Counted from the first letter of the stretch, positions 18,904 to 28,424 are shown. The stretch is DNA of 64,000 nt from Leuconostoc holzapfelii (GCF_012396485.1 NZ_JAAXPO010000004.1:1-64000), one strand, 5' to 3'. Notes: a model not told the origin generated them from the letters alone. Made by a program: numbers and translations.

Positions 18904-19896
18904 TTACAATCCCTTACGTCCTGATTTCATGTGTTCCAACAATGCGCCAGCACCCTTTGCAACATTGTCCAACGGCGAGTCTGAGACAACGACAGGTACT
19001 TCTAAGGCATCAGATAGCAATTGATCCATTCCGTGGAGCAATGCGCCACCACCAGTGAGCATAATGCCGCGATCAATAATATCTGCTGCTAATTCAGGTG
19101 GCAACTTAGCCAAAACGGAATGCGCAGCCCGTACAATTTGTTGCAAAGTATCATGCAGCGCTTCTTCGATTTCGTTTGAATTAATTGTGATCGTCTTTGG
19201 CATACCTTCAAAGTTATCACGACCACGCACTTCCATCGTCAACGGTTCATCGACTGGCAAGGCAGAGCCAATTTGAATTTTGATCGTTTCTGCTGTGCGT
19301 TCCCCAACAATTAAATTGTGGCGACGCTTAAGGTAGCCCACAATGTCAAAGTTCATCTTGTCTCCGGCCACACGAATTGATTCAGAGACGACAATATCGC
19401 CGAGCGAGAGCACCGCAATATCTGAGGTACCACCACCCATGTCAATCACCATTGACCCCACGGGCTTGAAAATATCCAACCCAGCGCCAACTGCCGCGAC
19501 CTTTGGTTCGTATTCAAGATAAACCTTAGCGCCACCAGCTTTTTCGGCGGCTTGAATAATGGCTTTGCGTTCAATTTCTGTGATATTAGTTGGCGCGCAA
19601 ATCATGATGTTGGGCTTTGACATGAAACCTTTGACGTTTAACTTATTGACGAAGTATGTCAACATCGCTTCGGTCACATCAAAATCTGAGATCACCCCAT
19701 CTTTCAAAGGACGTACTGCTCGAATATTACCCGGTGTACGACCGACCATGCGGTAAGCTTCAGAGCCGACTGCCAATACACGATCTGTTTTGTCATCAAC
19801 AGCCACAACAGAAGGTTCGTTCAACACAATCCCCTTACCTTCTACGTAAATGAGAACATTGGCTGTTCCCAAGTCAATGCCGATATCTTTTGCCAT
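18904..19896 (-). CDS. mreB: Rod shape-determining protein MreB/Mbl
   Basis: A 330-residue bacterial actin. It begins MAKDIGIDLGTANVLIYVEGKG (phosphate-1 loop), and the MIDMGGGTSDIAVLSLGD phosphate-2 region at about 160-180 and the LTGGGALLHGMD adenosine motif at about 284-295 are present. MreB filaments organise side-wall synthesis under the membrane. The start at 19896 is preceded by GGAGAC; a 23-codon upstream extension is discarded. No mreC or mreD follows, so the gene resembles the free-standing Mbl/MreB copies of lactobacilli. Confidence 0.95.
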   Translation of the reverse strand: MAKDIGIDLGTANVLIYVEGKGIVLNEPSVVAVDDKTDRVLAVGSEAYRMVGRTPGNIRAVRPLKDGVISDFDVTEAMLTYFVNKLNVKGFMSKPNIMICAPTNITEIERKAIIQAAEKAGGAKVYLEYEPKVAAVGAGLDIFKPVGSMVIDMGGGTSDIAVLSLGDIVVSESIRVAGDKMNFDIVGYLKRRHNLIVGERTAETIKIQIGSALPVDEPLTMEVRGRDNFEGMPKTITINSNEIEEALHDTLQQIVRAAHSVLAKLPPELAADIIDRGIMLTGGGALLHGMDQLLSDALEVPVVVSDSPLDNVAKGAGALLEHMKSGRKGL

Positions 19897-19994
19897 GTTT
19901 CGTCTCCAGTTTTTATTTTTTATAAACGGGCGTACAACGCCGACTTGTCTACATAATCTAGTCAATTATACCACAGTTGTTACTGGTTTTTGAG

Positions 19995-20216
19995 CTACTT
20001 TCCAAATACTGTCCCTGGTATAGCTAAGACCCAATTCGTGATTGAAATAAAGAAACTCGCCACTAAATAACCCAATCCAACCGCTAAAATAATTTTTAAA
20101 AATGCAGCTTGTTTGGGTGTATATGGCATGAATTTTGCGAAATTAATTGGTTTGATGGTCCAAAATACAAAATACATGGCCAGCACGTTGAGACTGAGCA
20201 TAACTATTGGATTCAT
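19995..20216 (-). CDS. DUF1146 (YwzB) family membrane protein
   Basis: About 73 residues with two membrane helices separated by a short basic segment (KFMPYTPKQAAFLK). It matches DUF1146, a family usually found between the ATP synthase operon and mreB/mbl in Firmicutes; here the ATP synthase genes are absent. The ATG at 20216 follows GGGGG; the longer frame to 20267 is not supported. Function unknown. Confidence 0.75.
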   Translation of the reverse strand: MNPIVMLSLNVLAMYFVFWTIKPINFAKFMPYTPKQAAFLKIILAVGLGYLVASFFISITNWVLAIPGTVFGK

Positions 20217-20300
20217 GATGCCCCCTTGATTGTTTGAAATACTTTGTACTTCATTATACCAATACATAAGCCGCTAATGGGCCAGCAATGTCCAGCCGAT

Positions 20301-20334
20301 AAAAAAGCCGCCTAGGCCATGCCTTGGTCGACTT
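20301..20334 (-). terminator. lysP terminator
   Basis: Imperfect stem (AAGTCG with CGGCTT, and CC-AGGC with GCCTAGG) around an ATG loop, followed on the minus strand by TTTTTT. Confidence 0.72.
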
Positions 20335-20340
20335 CTTTTG

Positions 20341-21780
20341 CTACTGTTCTTGTGATAAATCAACTGATTCAAGCTTGATTAATTTTGTTTTGTGACGGAT
20401 TTTATAACCAACGTATAATATAACGAACAGCGGTACTGAAAGATAAGTCACCGCAATTTTCTCTAAATTAAGGTGGGCAAAGCTTGCTGGATCTTGACCA
20501 ATAATCACACCAATAGAGATAATCAAAGCGACCAATGGCCCAAAGGGGAACCACTTGGCCTTGTACTTCAACGCGTTCAAATCTTTACCTTGGGCCACAT
20601 AGGCACGACGGAAGCGATAGTGTGAAATGGCAATCCCAACCCAAGCAATAAAGCCTGTCAAGCCTGAGGCATTGACCAACCAAGTATATGCCACTGAACC
20701 ACCTTTTGTATTCGAAATGAAGGCCAATAGGCCAATAGCTGTTGTCAATAGTAAGGCAGCCACCGGCACACCGCGCTTTGACACTTTAGCAAAAATCTTT
20801 GGCGCTTCACCTTTCCGTGCCATCGCGTACAACATCCGTGTTGAAGCATAAGATCCAGAATTGGCAGATGATACGATGGAAGTCAAAATCACCGCATTCA
20901 TTAAGCTCGCCGCAAACGCAATGCCAGCATTCTTAAAGACAATTGTAAATGGTGACACCGCGATGTTCTCAGTTGACGCGCTCAACAAACGTGGGTCTTG
21001 ATAGTAAACCAATGCCGAGATCACAAAAATCGCCAAAATGTAAAATAGCAAAATACGCCAGAAAACTTGGTTAATTGCTTTTGGCACTGACTTGTCTGGA
21101 TCTTTTGCTTCACCAGCTGTAATCCCAATTAATTCCGTACCTTGAAATGAGAAACCAGCCACAACAAAGACTGACAGTACTGCTTGTGGTCCGCCGACAA
21201 AGCCGTGGTGCCCAACCGACAAGTTCTTCATCACATTGATATCTGAGTGAATAATGCCAAAAATAGTGGCAATACCAACAATCAAAAATGCAATGATTGT
21301 GACCACCTTAACCATCGACAACCAAAACTCAGCTTCACCAAAGGCACCCACAGAAAAGAGATTAATTAAAAATATTAAAATCAAGGCCGCCGCTGAAAAG
21401 AGCCATGCTGGTGTATGGGGGAACCAAAAATTAGAAACCAACCCTACCGCAACAATATCAACGGCTAATGTAATTGCCCAGTTAAACCAATAGTTCCAAC
21501 CCATCGCAAACCCTAACGCTGGATCCACATATTTACCGGCGTAATCTGAAAATGACCCCGATGTTGGTGAATAAGTTGCCATTTCACCTAAACTGGTCAT
21601 TAAAAAGTACACCATCACGCCAATCGCTAGATAAGCTACAATGGCCCCCGAAGGGCCCGCTTGAGCGATTGTGGCCCCGGAAGCAACAAACAACCCTGTT
21701 CCAATTGAGCCACCTAAGGCAATCATTGACACATGACGCGTCTTCAAATTACGCTTCATTTCGCCATTATGTTCTGTCAT
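20341..21780 (-). CDS. lysP: Lysine-specific permease (AAT family)
   Basis: A 479-residue membrane protein with twelve helices. The first helix carries IALGGSIGTGLFVASG, the APC/AAT binding signature. By family alone it could carry lysine, arginine, histidine or GABA. The lysine riboswitch in its leader makes lysine import the clear assignment, by proton symport across the cytoplasmic membrane. AGGGAG precedes the ATG. Expression should fall when intracellular lysine is high, through the riboswitch-controlled terminator. Confidence 0.9.
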   Translation of the reverse strand: MTEHNGEMKRNLKTRHVSMIALGGSIGTGLFVASGATIAQAGPSGAIVAYLAIGVMVYFLMTSLGEMATYSPTSGSFSDYAGKYVDPALGFAMGWNYWFNWAITLAVDIVAVGLVSNFWFPHTPAWLFSAAALILIFLINLFSVGAFGEAEFWLSMVKVVTIIAFLIVGIATIFGIIHSDINVMKNLSVGHHGFVGGPQAVLSVFVVAGFSFQGTELIGITAGEAKDPDKSVPKAINQVFWRILLFYILAIFVISALVYYQDPRLLSASTENIAVSPFTIVFKNAGIAFAASLMNAVILTSIVSSANSGSYASTRMLYAMARKGEAPKIFAKVSKRGVPVAALLLTTAIGLLAFISNTKGGSVAYTWLVNASGLTGFIAWVGIAISHYRFRRAYVAQGKDLNALKYKAKWFPFGPLVALIISIGVIIGQDPASFAHLNLEKIAVTYLSVPLFVILYVGYKIRHKTKLIKLESVDLSQEQ

Positions 21781-21803
21781 GAAAATTTCTCCCTATTGGG
21801 GCA

Positions 21804-22026
21804 AATAAAAAGCCCCTTTCTTGTATAGAAAGAGGTTCAAAAAGTCATTTTATCGTAACTTTTCAAAGCACACCACGTCGCCGTGACAGTCTAACAACTA
21901 TTCGTTGTTAGCCCAATTTTACGCTGCCTTGCGTAAAATTTCGGCAACCGCCCCTTTCTCATAAAGTCATTGTTCTTGGCGAACTCATTTACGGTACTCA
22001 TGTTGGTTGCAACCTCTTTGATAACT
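21804..22026 (-). promoter_or_regulatory. Lysine riboswitch (L box) controlling lysP
   Basis: On the minus strand the leader contains the L-box core in order: AGAGGTTGC (22009-22017), a distal AGTA, GGGGCGGTTGCCGAA near 21940-21955, and ACTGTCACGG...GTGTGCTTT near 21868-21892. The expression platform is a terminator CCTCTTTCT/AGAAAGGGG (21813-21835) followed by a T-rich run. The first strand, AGAGG, can compete with the terminator arm. This is the class that binds lysine and terminates transcription. Confidence 0.93.
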
Positions 22027-22031
22027 TGATT

Positions 22032-22060
22032 ATCATATCATCTTTAAATTGAGGTGTCAA
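22032..22060 (-). promoter_or_regulatory. lysP promoter
   Basis: TTGACA (22055-22060), 17-base spacer, TATGAT (22032-22037) on the minus strand, just upstream of the riboswitch. The -35 overlaps the last codons of the upstream gene. Confidence 0.88.
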
Positions 22061-22700
22061 TTTTCAACACTTCGCGCCAGTGTTTGGCATGCTTTCGGTA
22101 CTGTTGTTCGCTCAATTGCCACCAAAAGTACCCAAATAATAAGGCGCCGAGCTCACTTGATAGCGACAGGTGATTTTGTTGCATGCGTGCCAGCGCTAGC
22201 AAACACCAGAACAAGATGATGCAGCCTTGTACAACCAATCGCCACTTTAACTGCGTCATCAGGCGTGGCAAAAAAATCACAAAAAGCACAGCTAAAATTT
22301 GCAACCACCAACTCGATAATAAATCAGGCACCATCGGACCTAAATGTACGCCGTTGTGCCATTGCAGTTGTAACAGCACCGTGACCACTGCTGCAACAAA
22401 CAACGCCAGCAGCTGGGTCACAAGCAACCAACCCATCGCTATTTTATAATTAACCCAATAAAGTAAACACGCCAGTCCAACAGTGAACAGCGCTGCCAAC
22501 CAATAATGATTACATATGCCAGCCAAACTAACCCACGACTGCACGGTTTGCGGCAAAAGATGACGGACTGCCAATTCTGCGCCATCATCCAACACATGCA
22601 TAAACAATAGATTAAAACGCACCTGTATTGCTAAGATTAAAAACAGACCGCTAAAAATAAGGATGAGGACTTTTCTGAATTTATCTGGTTCGATTAACAT
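22044..22700 (-). CDS. PAP2-like membrane protein, degenerate active site
   Basis: About 218 residues with five or six membrane helices. The C-terminal stretch ARMQQNHLSLSSELGALLFG resembles the SR-x5-H-x3-D motif region of PAP2 lipid phosphatases. However, the serine is Ala, the catalytic aspartate equivalent is not conserved, and the first KxxxxxxRP motif is missing. It is probably a non-catalytic relative; function unknown. The start is uncertain: I chose ATG 22700, close to the first helix; ATGs at 22727 and 22811 are in frame but lack Shine-Dalgarno sequences. Confidence 0.55.
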   Translation of the reverse strand: MLIEPDKFRKVLILIFSGLFLILAIQVRFNLLFMHVLDDGAELAVRHLLPQTVQSWVSLAGICNHYWLAALFTVGLACLLYWVNYKIAMGWLLVTQLLALFVAAVVTVLLQLQWHNGVHLGPMVPDLLSSWWLQILAVLFVIFLPRLMTQLKWRLVVQGCIILFWCLLALARMQQNHLSLSSELGALLFGYFWWQLSEQQYRKHAKHWREVLKIDTSI

Positions 22701-22897
22701 GGATTCACTCACTTGTCGATTGATCATGATAATTGTACCATTGTGCCCAATATTATTTCTTAAAAACATTAATATTGGCTTTTTTTTAAACGTCCCTTTA
22801 TCTTCAGTCATAATTATGTTACTTTAGTTGCGATACCCAAGACACGATTTTTTGACGATAACCAAATCAAAAAACAAGATTTAGGAGACTGATTCAC

Positions 22898-24076
22898 ATG
22901 GATCCCCAGTTCGATTCCCGCGCGCATCACCACAAATCCCCCAGTCATAAACTTCGCAATTTCATTTTCATTATATTGGCGGTTGTTTTACTAGTGGTCG
23001 GGTTGCTTGTGTGGCGAACCATACATAACACAAAAGGCGTCATAGATAAATCATATGCCGGTGCCGGCATAACCAAGTCGCGAAACGTGTCTGATGTCGT
23101 TAAGAGCGGACGACCAATATCGATTTTACTTTACGGTACGGACACCGGTGAATTGGGACGAACTTATCGTGGCCGAACCGATTCAATGATGCTTTTGCTC
23201 ATTAATCCCAAAACTGAACAGACAACACTCATTTCACTGGCCCGTGATGCCATGGTGTCTATCGTTGGCTACGAAGACACCTTCCCACAAAAATTAAATG
23301 CCGCCTACGCCTACGGCTCAACAGCTACTTCAATTAAAACTGTGGAATCATTTTTGAACATACCAATTGACTATTACGCCCTCGTTAACATGGGTGGTTT
23401 AGCCACAATGGTTAACCAAGTAGGCGGTATATCTGTGAAGTCGCCACTTGATTTCACGTATAGCCAAGAAACCGCCCATAATTATGGGCCAAACCTTTAC
23501 CGTTTCCATAAAGGCAGTGACAAATATGAGCATTCTGACGATAACGGTGTCACTTGGTCCGAATCAAAAACCGTCATGACTGGTGATGCTGCCCTCGCCT
23601 TTTCCCGCATGCGTTATGATGACCCGACCGGTGATTACGGCCGCCAACAGCGACAAAGCCTTGTGTTGGAAGGCTTGATCAAAAAATCAGCCAATGTGTC
23701 GAGTTTGCTCAACGACAAGTTCATGGCGACAATTTCTAAAAACGTACGCACTGACCTCACCTTTGGTGATATGACAACGATGGCTAGCAAGTATATTAAA
23801 GCTAAAAATCACATTACCACCGAACACATGCAAGGTGTGACCACTAATTACCCTGATGCTGCGGGTAACAACGTATCTTATGAAGTCATTCCACAAACGG
23901 AAAAACAACGTGTCACAGACATTGCTAGAAAATCACTTGGTCTCAAATCGGCTAAAACCGGCCGCCCCTATGGCGGTAAAATTCCACCAAGTCTTGCCAA
24001 TGTTGCTGCGTCACTACGCCCAGTCGGAGATAATAGTACCGTTGAGGCCGACACTGCGGCTACCTCAGCACAATAA
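22898..24076 (+). CDS. LCP family (LytR-CpsA-Psr) cell-wall polymer ligase
   Basis: A 392-residue protein with a cytoplasmic basic N-terminus, one membrane helix (about 22-41) and an extracellular LCP domain. The conserved RGRTDSMMLL, ISLARD and DYGRQQRQ segments hold the arginine and aspartate residues that bind the polyprenyl pyrophosphate and magnesium. LCP enzymes transfer teichoic acid or polysaccharide from the lipid carrier to peptidoglycan. The start has TTAGGAG upstream. A Thr/Ala-rich tail follows the domain. Confidence 0.92.
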   Translation: MDPQFDSRAHHHKSPSHKLRNFIFIILAVVLLVVGLLVWRTIHNTKGVIDKSYAGAGITKSRNVSDVVKSGRPISILLYGTDTGELGRTYRGRTDSMMLLLINPKTEQTTLISLARDAMVSIVGYEDTFPQKLNAAYAYGSTATSIKTVESFLNIPIDYYALVNMGGLATMVNQVGGISVKSPLDFTYSQETAHNYGPNLYRFHKGSDKYEHSDDNGVTWSESKTVMTGDAALAFSRMRYDDPTGDYGRQQRQSLVLEGLIKKSANVSSLLNDKFMATISKNVRTDLTFGDMTTMASKYIKAKNHITTEHMQGVTTNYPDAAGNNVSYEVIPQTEKQRVTDIARKSLGLKSAKTGRPYGGKIPPSLANVAASLRPVGDNSTVEADTAATSAQ

Positions 24077-24106
24077 AAGCACCAAGCCAAATGGCTTGGT
24101 GCTTTT
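24075..24106. terminator. Bidirectional terminator between LCP gene and trpS
   Basis: AAAAGCACCAAGCC-AAAT-GGCTTGGTGCTTTT, a 14-bp perfect stem between convergent genes. Confidence 0.95.
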
Positions 24107-24114
24107 ATAATGCA

Positions 24115-25131
24115 TTATCCAAAATAATCAATACCCATCGCATGACGCACATCTTTCATTGTCGCTTCTGCAACAATGTTAGCCCGCTCTGAACCTGCTT
24201 TTAACATAGCCATTACTGCTGGCATGTCTTGCGCAAACATCGCACGTCGTTCACGAATTGGTGCCATTTCGGCTTCCATCACTTCGATTAGGTGCTTTTT
24301 TAGCTTCATATCACCTAAACCACCAGCCGTGTATTGTGCCTTCAGATCAGCAACACGCTGCTGATCCGGATCAAAGATATCCAAGTAGGTAAACACCACG
24401 TTGTCCTCAACATGACCAGGATCGTCAATGTTGATGTGCAAAGGATCTGTATACATCGCTTTCACTTTTTTAGCCAATGTATCTGCATCATCGGAAATAT
24501 AAATGCCGTTACCAAGTGATTTTGACATTTTAGCATTACCATCAATCCCTGGTAGACGTCCTTGACCCTTTGGTGGGAAAACCCCAACCGGCTCAACTAA
24601 AACATCTGATTGGTAGGCGTTGTTAAATGACCGAACCAATTCACGTGCTTGTTCCAACATGGGTTCCTGATCATCCCCGACAGGCACTTTGGTGGCACGG
24701 AAAATAGCGATGTCGGCTGCCTGCGACACTGGATAAGTTAAAAATCCAGCCGGAATGCCCTCGCCAAAACCTTTTTGTGAAATTTCTGATTTCACCGTCG
24801 GATTACGTTGTAACCGAGCAACTGATACTAAGTTCATAAAGTACTCTGTTAATTCGAAAAGTCCCTTAATTTGTGATTGCACAAAAATTGTGGTTTTCGC
24901 CGGGTCAATCCCAACCGCCAAGTAATCTAAAGCGACTTCAGATAGTGATTGTTGAATCTTTTCTGGATTACGGGCGTTATCCGTAAATGCTTGCGTGTCG
25001 GCAATCATAACAAAGGGATCAAATGCACCGGAATTTTGCATTGCGACGCGGTTTTTTAGTGAGCCAATATAATGACCAATATGTAACTTCCCTGTTGGGC
25101 GATCACCTGTTAAATAAATTTCTTTAGACAT
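24115..25131 (-). CDS. trpS: Tryptophanyl-tRNA synthetase
   Basis: A 338-residue class I aminoacyl-tRNA synthetase. The HIGH motif is HIGHYIGSL (about 17-25) and the KMSKS motif is [11 protein letters not shown] (about 198-208). It charges tRNA-Trp with tryptophan. Length and motifs are canonical. AAAGGAAG precedes the ATG. The 158-base upstream gap contains no T-box specifier or antiterminator sequence, so regulation is not through a T-box here. Confidence 0.97.
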   Translation of the reverse strand: MSKEIYLTGDRPTGKLHIGHYIGSLKNRVAMQNSGAFDPFVMIADTQAFTDNARNPEKIQQSLSEVALDYLAVGIDPAKTTIFVQSQIKGLFELTEYFMNLVSVARLQRNPTVKSEISQKGFGEGIPAGFLTYPVSQAADIAIFRATKVPVGDDQEPMLEQARELVRSFNNAYQSDVLVEPVGVFPPKGQGRLPGIDGNAKMSKSLGNGIYISDDADTLAKKVKAMYTDPLHINIDDPGHVEDNVVFTYLDIFDPDQQRVADLKAQYTAGGLGDMKLKKHLIEVMEAEMAPIRERRAMFAQDMPAVMAMLKAGSERANIVAEATMKDVRHAMGIDYFG

Positions 25132-25227
25132 TTTAACTTCCTTTATTAAAATCGTGCCACACGCACTCTACCTCTTATTATACGGTAAAATTTGCGCTGT
25201 TCATAGGTTATAAGATTAAAAATACCC

Positions 25228-25256
25228 TTGACTTAAAATGTGATAAACATTAGAAT
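25228..25256 (+). promoter_or_regulatory. Promoter of the ketopantoate reductase-like gene
   Basis: TTGACT (25228-25233), 17-base spacer, TAGAAT (25251-25256), followed by GATAGGAG and the ATG at 25290. Confidence 0.8.
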
Positions 25257-25289
25257 TATATCATCAAACAACGATAGGAGATTCATACT

Positions 25290-26285
25290 ATGAAATATGC
25301 AGTAGTTGGCGCAGGTGCGATGGGGTTGCGATATGGTATTCTCCTCCAAGAAAATGCTGGTGTCCCCGTTGATTTTATTGAACCAACGCAAGCCAGCCTC
25401 GACAAAATCCATGCCCAAGGCGATAAAGTCTGGAAATCACGTGATCATCAGGACCGACATGAAATTAAAATCAATATTTTTTCACCTGAATCTTATACTG
25501 GTGACCCCGATGTTTGGATTTTCTTTATGAAGCAAATGCAGCTGCAAGACACATTGGATCGCCTCGCTCCCAAGTTCAAACCTGGGCAAACAGCACTTGG
25601 GGCAATGAACGGTATGGGGCATATCGAAAAGTTACAACACTATTTTGATGATGCGCATATTATCGGCGGAACTGCGATGATTGCCACCGTCCTCAATGAT
25701 TTTGGTGACGTGGATTTCATGGGCGCAGAGGGTGCTGGCTCATCTGTTTACGCTAATCTGACTGAACAACCCTCGGCCACGATGGACGCACTCTTAGTCG
25801 ACTTTAAAGCTGCACACTTGAATCCTAGCTATACGGAAAACTTTATGGGCACATTACTGACTAAAGTGTTCTTCAATGCCGTGGAAAACTCTATTGCAAC
25901 CATGTTCCAATCGCGGATGGGGCAACTGATGGCCTATGATGGTTTCCTTGAAGGAATTGCCCGCCCACTTGTCAACGAAGCCTACGACGCAGCAGAAGCG
26001 GCAGGTATTCAACTCATCGAAAGTCGCGATGATATGGTGGCCCAAGTTGACTTCGTTTCCAACGTTGCCAACCCCCTCCACTTCCCATCAATGTACCAAG
26101 ACTTTGTTAAAGGCCGGCCCACAGAAGTAGATTACATTAATGGTTGGATCGCCGATCTCGCCGACAAACACGGCACGCCAGCACCTAACCATCACCTTGT
26201 AACCAACTTTGTCCATTTGGCCGAGTCAATGCGCGAATTCACACCACCAGTCAATAAACTCGCCCCTGATTATACCGGCGCGTAA
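25290..26285 (+). CDS. Ketopantoate reductase family protein
   Basis: A 331-residue oxidoreductase with N-terminal Rossmann motif GAGAMG (residues 7-12) and the ApbA/PanE C-terminal helical domain. The catalytic lysine region LLTKVFFNAVENSIATMF is present at about residues 188-205. PanE reduces 2-dehydropantoate to pantoate with NADPH for coenzyme A synthesis. Lactic acid bacteria also use PanE homologues as D-2-hydroxyacid dehydrogenases on branched keto acids, so the substrate is open. It is monocistronic, with its own promoter and terminator. Confidence 0.82.
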   Translation: MKYAVVGAGAMGLRYGILLQENAGVPVDFIEPTQASLDKIHAQGDKVWKSRDHQDRHEIKINIFSPESYTGDPDVWIFFMKQMQLQDTLDRLAPKFKPGQTALGAMNGMGHIEKLQHYFDDAHIIGGTAMIATVLNDFGDVDFMGAEGAGSSVYANLTEQPSATMDALLVDFKAAHLNPSYTENFMGTLLTKVFFNAVENSIATMFQSRMGQLMAYDGFLEGIARPLVNEAYDAAEAAGIQLIESRDDMVAQVDFVSNVANPLHFPSMYQDFVKGRPTEVDYINGWIADLADKHGTPAPNHHLVTNFVHLAESMREFTPPVNKLAPDYTGA

Positions 26286-26286
26286 T

Positions 26287-26315
26287 AAAAAGCATGCCCA
26301 GCGGGCATGCTTTTT
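26287..26315. terminator. Bidirectional terminator
   Basis: AAAAAGCATGCCC-AGC-GGGCATGCTTTTT, between convergent genes. Confidence 0.95.
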
Positions 26316-27252
26316 ATTGAGCTAGTAATGCTACAGTCTCTGAATGTTTCACCCCAGCAAAGTATTTATCTAATGCCCTTTGATATAGGTCCGTATTGTC
26401 GGTCATTTGGTCAAAGAGTGTCAAACACGCTTGAAATTTTGGTGTGTCCACCGCACCAAATACTGCCACTGGATCATTACCTGGCAGTGTTAACGTTAAA
26501 CCAACTATGGTTTCCAACCGTGTGCGTAATAATTCATCTGCTAGATAATCACGGGCCTCTTGTGCGTCAGCAATCCCGTAATAGGTTGCCCGTTCACTGT
26601 GTCCTAACGCGCGTAACTGTGGCAACACATACCACATCCAGTGTGTTTGCTTTTGGCCTTGGCTGATTTCCGTTTGCGCATCAGCAAAACTGTTCACACC
26701 CGCAATCTCACCATTTTGGGCATCGACAAAGCGCTGTAGTGCTGAATCAAGGGTTAACACTTGCACAGTCTGCGTGGCTTTAAATTTTTTATACAAGCGG
26801 TATACGGCCTGCCCAGCAAAGGTTAAATGCATATGGTCAATTGTCTGCGGCGCAACCCATTTCTTGGCGTCAATTTCTGTTTCGTCGATTGCACGCTGTT
26901 CAGTTACCCAATCTGTGAGGTAAAAAATATTGGTATAAAGTTTGGCCCGATCCCCGTTAGGATACGCCGCCACAAACTGTCGACCAGAAACCGAGCCTAT
27001 GAGTTGCAACTGTGCTGGGTCGGCAATAATACCTGCTTCTTCAGTGGCTTCTCGCGCGGCACTCTCTTGCCACGATAATTCGGGTTCAACGTAACCACCA
27101 GGAAAGGCCCAGCCTGCAAAATCACGATTATAAATCATCAACAACTCACCTTGTTGATTTTCAATGACCACGTCTGTTGTCGGCATGACAAGTTCAAAAT
27201 CATGCCCTACCCGGGCACGAATTTTAGCAACATAAGAATCTTCATATGGCAT
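26314..27252 (-). CDS. Nudix hydrolase fused to a DUF1810 domain
   Basis: A 312-residue two-domain protein. Residues about 18-150 are a Nudix domain with box GGYVEPELSWQESAAREATEEAGI written across 52-75; the REATEEAG core is intact but the first glutamate of the box is Leu (the preceding residue is Glu). Residues about 165-310 match DUF1810 (LQRFVDAQN, then QTHWMWYVLPQLRALGHS), a small domain of unknown function normally found alone. The fusion suggests DUF1810 works on a nucleotide-related compound that the Nudix domain hydrolyses or senses; this is inference. The open frame is continuous across both domains. Confidence 0.82.
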   Translation of the reverse strand: MPYEDSYVAKIRARVGHDFELVMPTTDVVIENQQGELLMIYNRDFAGWAFPGGYVEPELSWQESAAREATEEAGIIADPAQLQLIGSVSGRQFVAAYPNGDRAKLYTNIFYLTDWVTEQRAIDETEIDAKKWVAPQTIDHMHLTFAGQAVYRLYKKFKATQTVQVLTLDSALQRFVDAQNGEIAGVNSFADAQTEISQGQKQTHWMWYVLPQLRALGHSERATYYGIADAQEARDYLADELLRTRLETIVGLTLTLPGNDPVAVFGAVDTPKFQACLTLFDQMTDNTDLYQRALDKYFAGVKHSETVALLAQ

Positions 27253-27336
27253 GATGCTATCTATCCAAGCTATTGCTAACTTAGTCCTTTCATATTAGGT
27301 ATATTTCCCTTAATTATACCGCAGTTTATCGGTGTA

Positions 27337-28329
27337 TCAGACTGAGAACTGATTGGCAATTTGTGCGATATCTTTTATCACTAACGATGTTGACCCATCA
27401 GCATGATTGATAAATTCAACTTTGGAACGATCTTGGTAAACAGCCATTGGAATTGATATTTCTATCCCAGAATCCAGTTTGAACTTTTGAGCCCGGTATT
27501 TCTTTTCGTACTTTGGTGTATTATCAACCGGAATCACCTGCGCAACCGCTTTTGCGGCTAGTTTTTCTTGATACTGCGTCTGTGCTGTGAGGTTGTCAGG
27601 AAACACTTGCTCGGCAATCTGAGTGGTATCAATTTGCCCCGCTGATAGGCTGTCATAAATGGCCGTTTGGGTCATCGCTAACACCTCGTGTTCCGGCACA
27701 TCATCGAATTTTTCTGCGATAGCTTTTACCGTTCGCTTAATCGTTTGGAGATTCTCTTTGATAGAAGTTTGCGGCGTTAAGGCAAGTAATTTTTCAGAGA
27801 AATACGCCACACGATGCCCGTCAATCACATACTTCTTCTCCAATAAATGATATTGCAGTGTTGTTTTATTGACGATAATTGCTTCATCAACTGTTTGACT
27901 ACTGGCTGGCAAGACGGTTTGATTTAAGACTAAATTATTCACCATTTGGTCATCAATATATTCCACCGCATGGGCGTAGCGTGGCGCAAAATTCAACTTC
28001 ATCATCCCAAAAATCGGGCCATCGTCAGTCGTCGCCAAAAAACTTAACAAATCTCCTGCCGGCACCGCCTCACTCGCTGCAATGATATCAAATAATTGGG
28101 TAGCAAAACCCGCCGTCATCTCAGAAAAGTCAGAATTGGCCAGCGCCGTCGCTAATGTATCTTGTGGGGTTAAGGTGCCACTTTTAACATCCCCAGACAA
28201 GACTTTTGTCACGAGTTTTTCAATGTAGGCTTGTACACCAGCATTATCTAGTGGCATTTCCCCTTGCGAGGCAATCAAACTGCCAGTATTAGTATCTAAA
28301 ATGTGTAGCATCGCATGTTGAAGAATCAT
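27337..28329 (-). CDS. Nucleoid-associated protein NdpA/YejK family
   Basis: A 330-residue protein matching the 37-kDa nucleoid-associated family (PF04245), with the LSFLATTDDGPIFGMMKLNF core and a C-terminal segment starting FKLDSGIEISIP. Members bind DNA in proteobacteria; in Firmicutes the role is unstudied. The start at 28329 is placed behind AAAGGATG; 28 upstream codons to 28413 are discarded. The gene lies between clpL and the Nudix gene, all on the minus strand, with the clpL terminator separating it from clpL. Confidence 0.8.
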   Translation of the reverse strand: MILQHAMLHILDTNTGSLIASQGEMPLDNAGVQAYIEKLVTKVLSGDVKSGTLTPQDTLATALANSDFSEMTAGFATQLFDIIAASEAVPAGDLLSFLATTDDGPIFGMMKLNFAPRYAHAVEYIDDQMVNNLVLNQTVLPASSQTVDEAIIVNKTTLQYHLLEKKYVIDGHRVAYFSEKLLALTPQTSIKENLQTIKRTVKAIAEKFDDVPEHEVLAMTQTAIYDSLSAGQIDTTQIAEQVFPDNLTAQTQYQEKLAAKAVAQVIPVDNTPKYEKKYRAQKFKLDSGIEISIPMAVYQDRSKVEFINHADGSTSLVIKDIAQIANQFSV

Positions 28330-28391
28330 GATTTCATCCTTTTTGTGTCGTATTCTCATTATATCACGACCGTTTTGCACGATTGCTGCCA

Positions 28392-28424
28392 TAAAAAAAC
28401 TAACAAACCTCACGGTTTGCTAGT
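28392..28424 (-). terminator. clpL terminator
   Basis: ACTAGCAAACC-GTGA-GGTTTGTTAGT followed by seven T on the minus strand. Confidence 0.9.

Noticed and set aside
25132-25289. Possible T-box leader for trpS
   Set aside because: No T-box antiterminator sequence and no Trp specifier hairpin or terminator are present.
26314-27252. Nudix and DUF1810 as two genes joined by a sequencing error
   Set aside because: The frame is continuous and the linker reads as ordinary coding sequence; no stop, start or ribosome site is placed between the domains.
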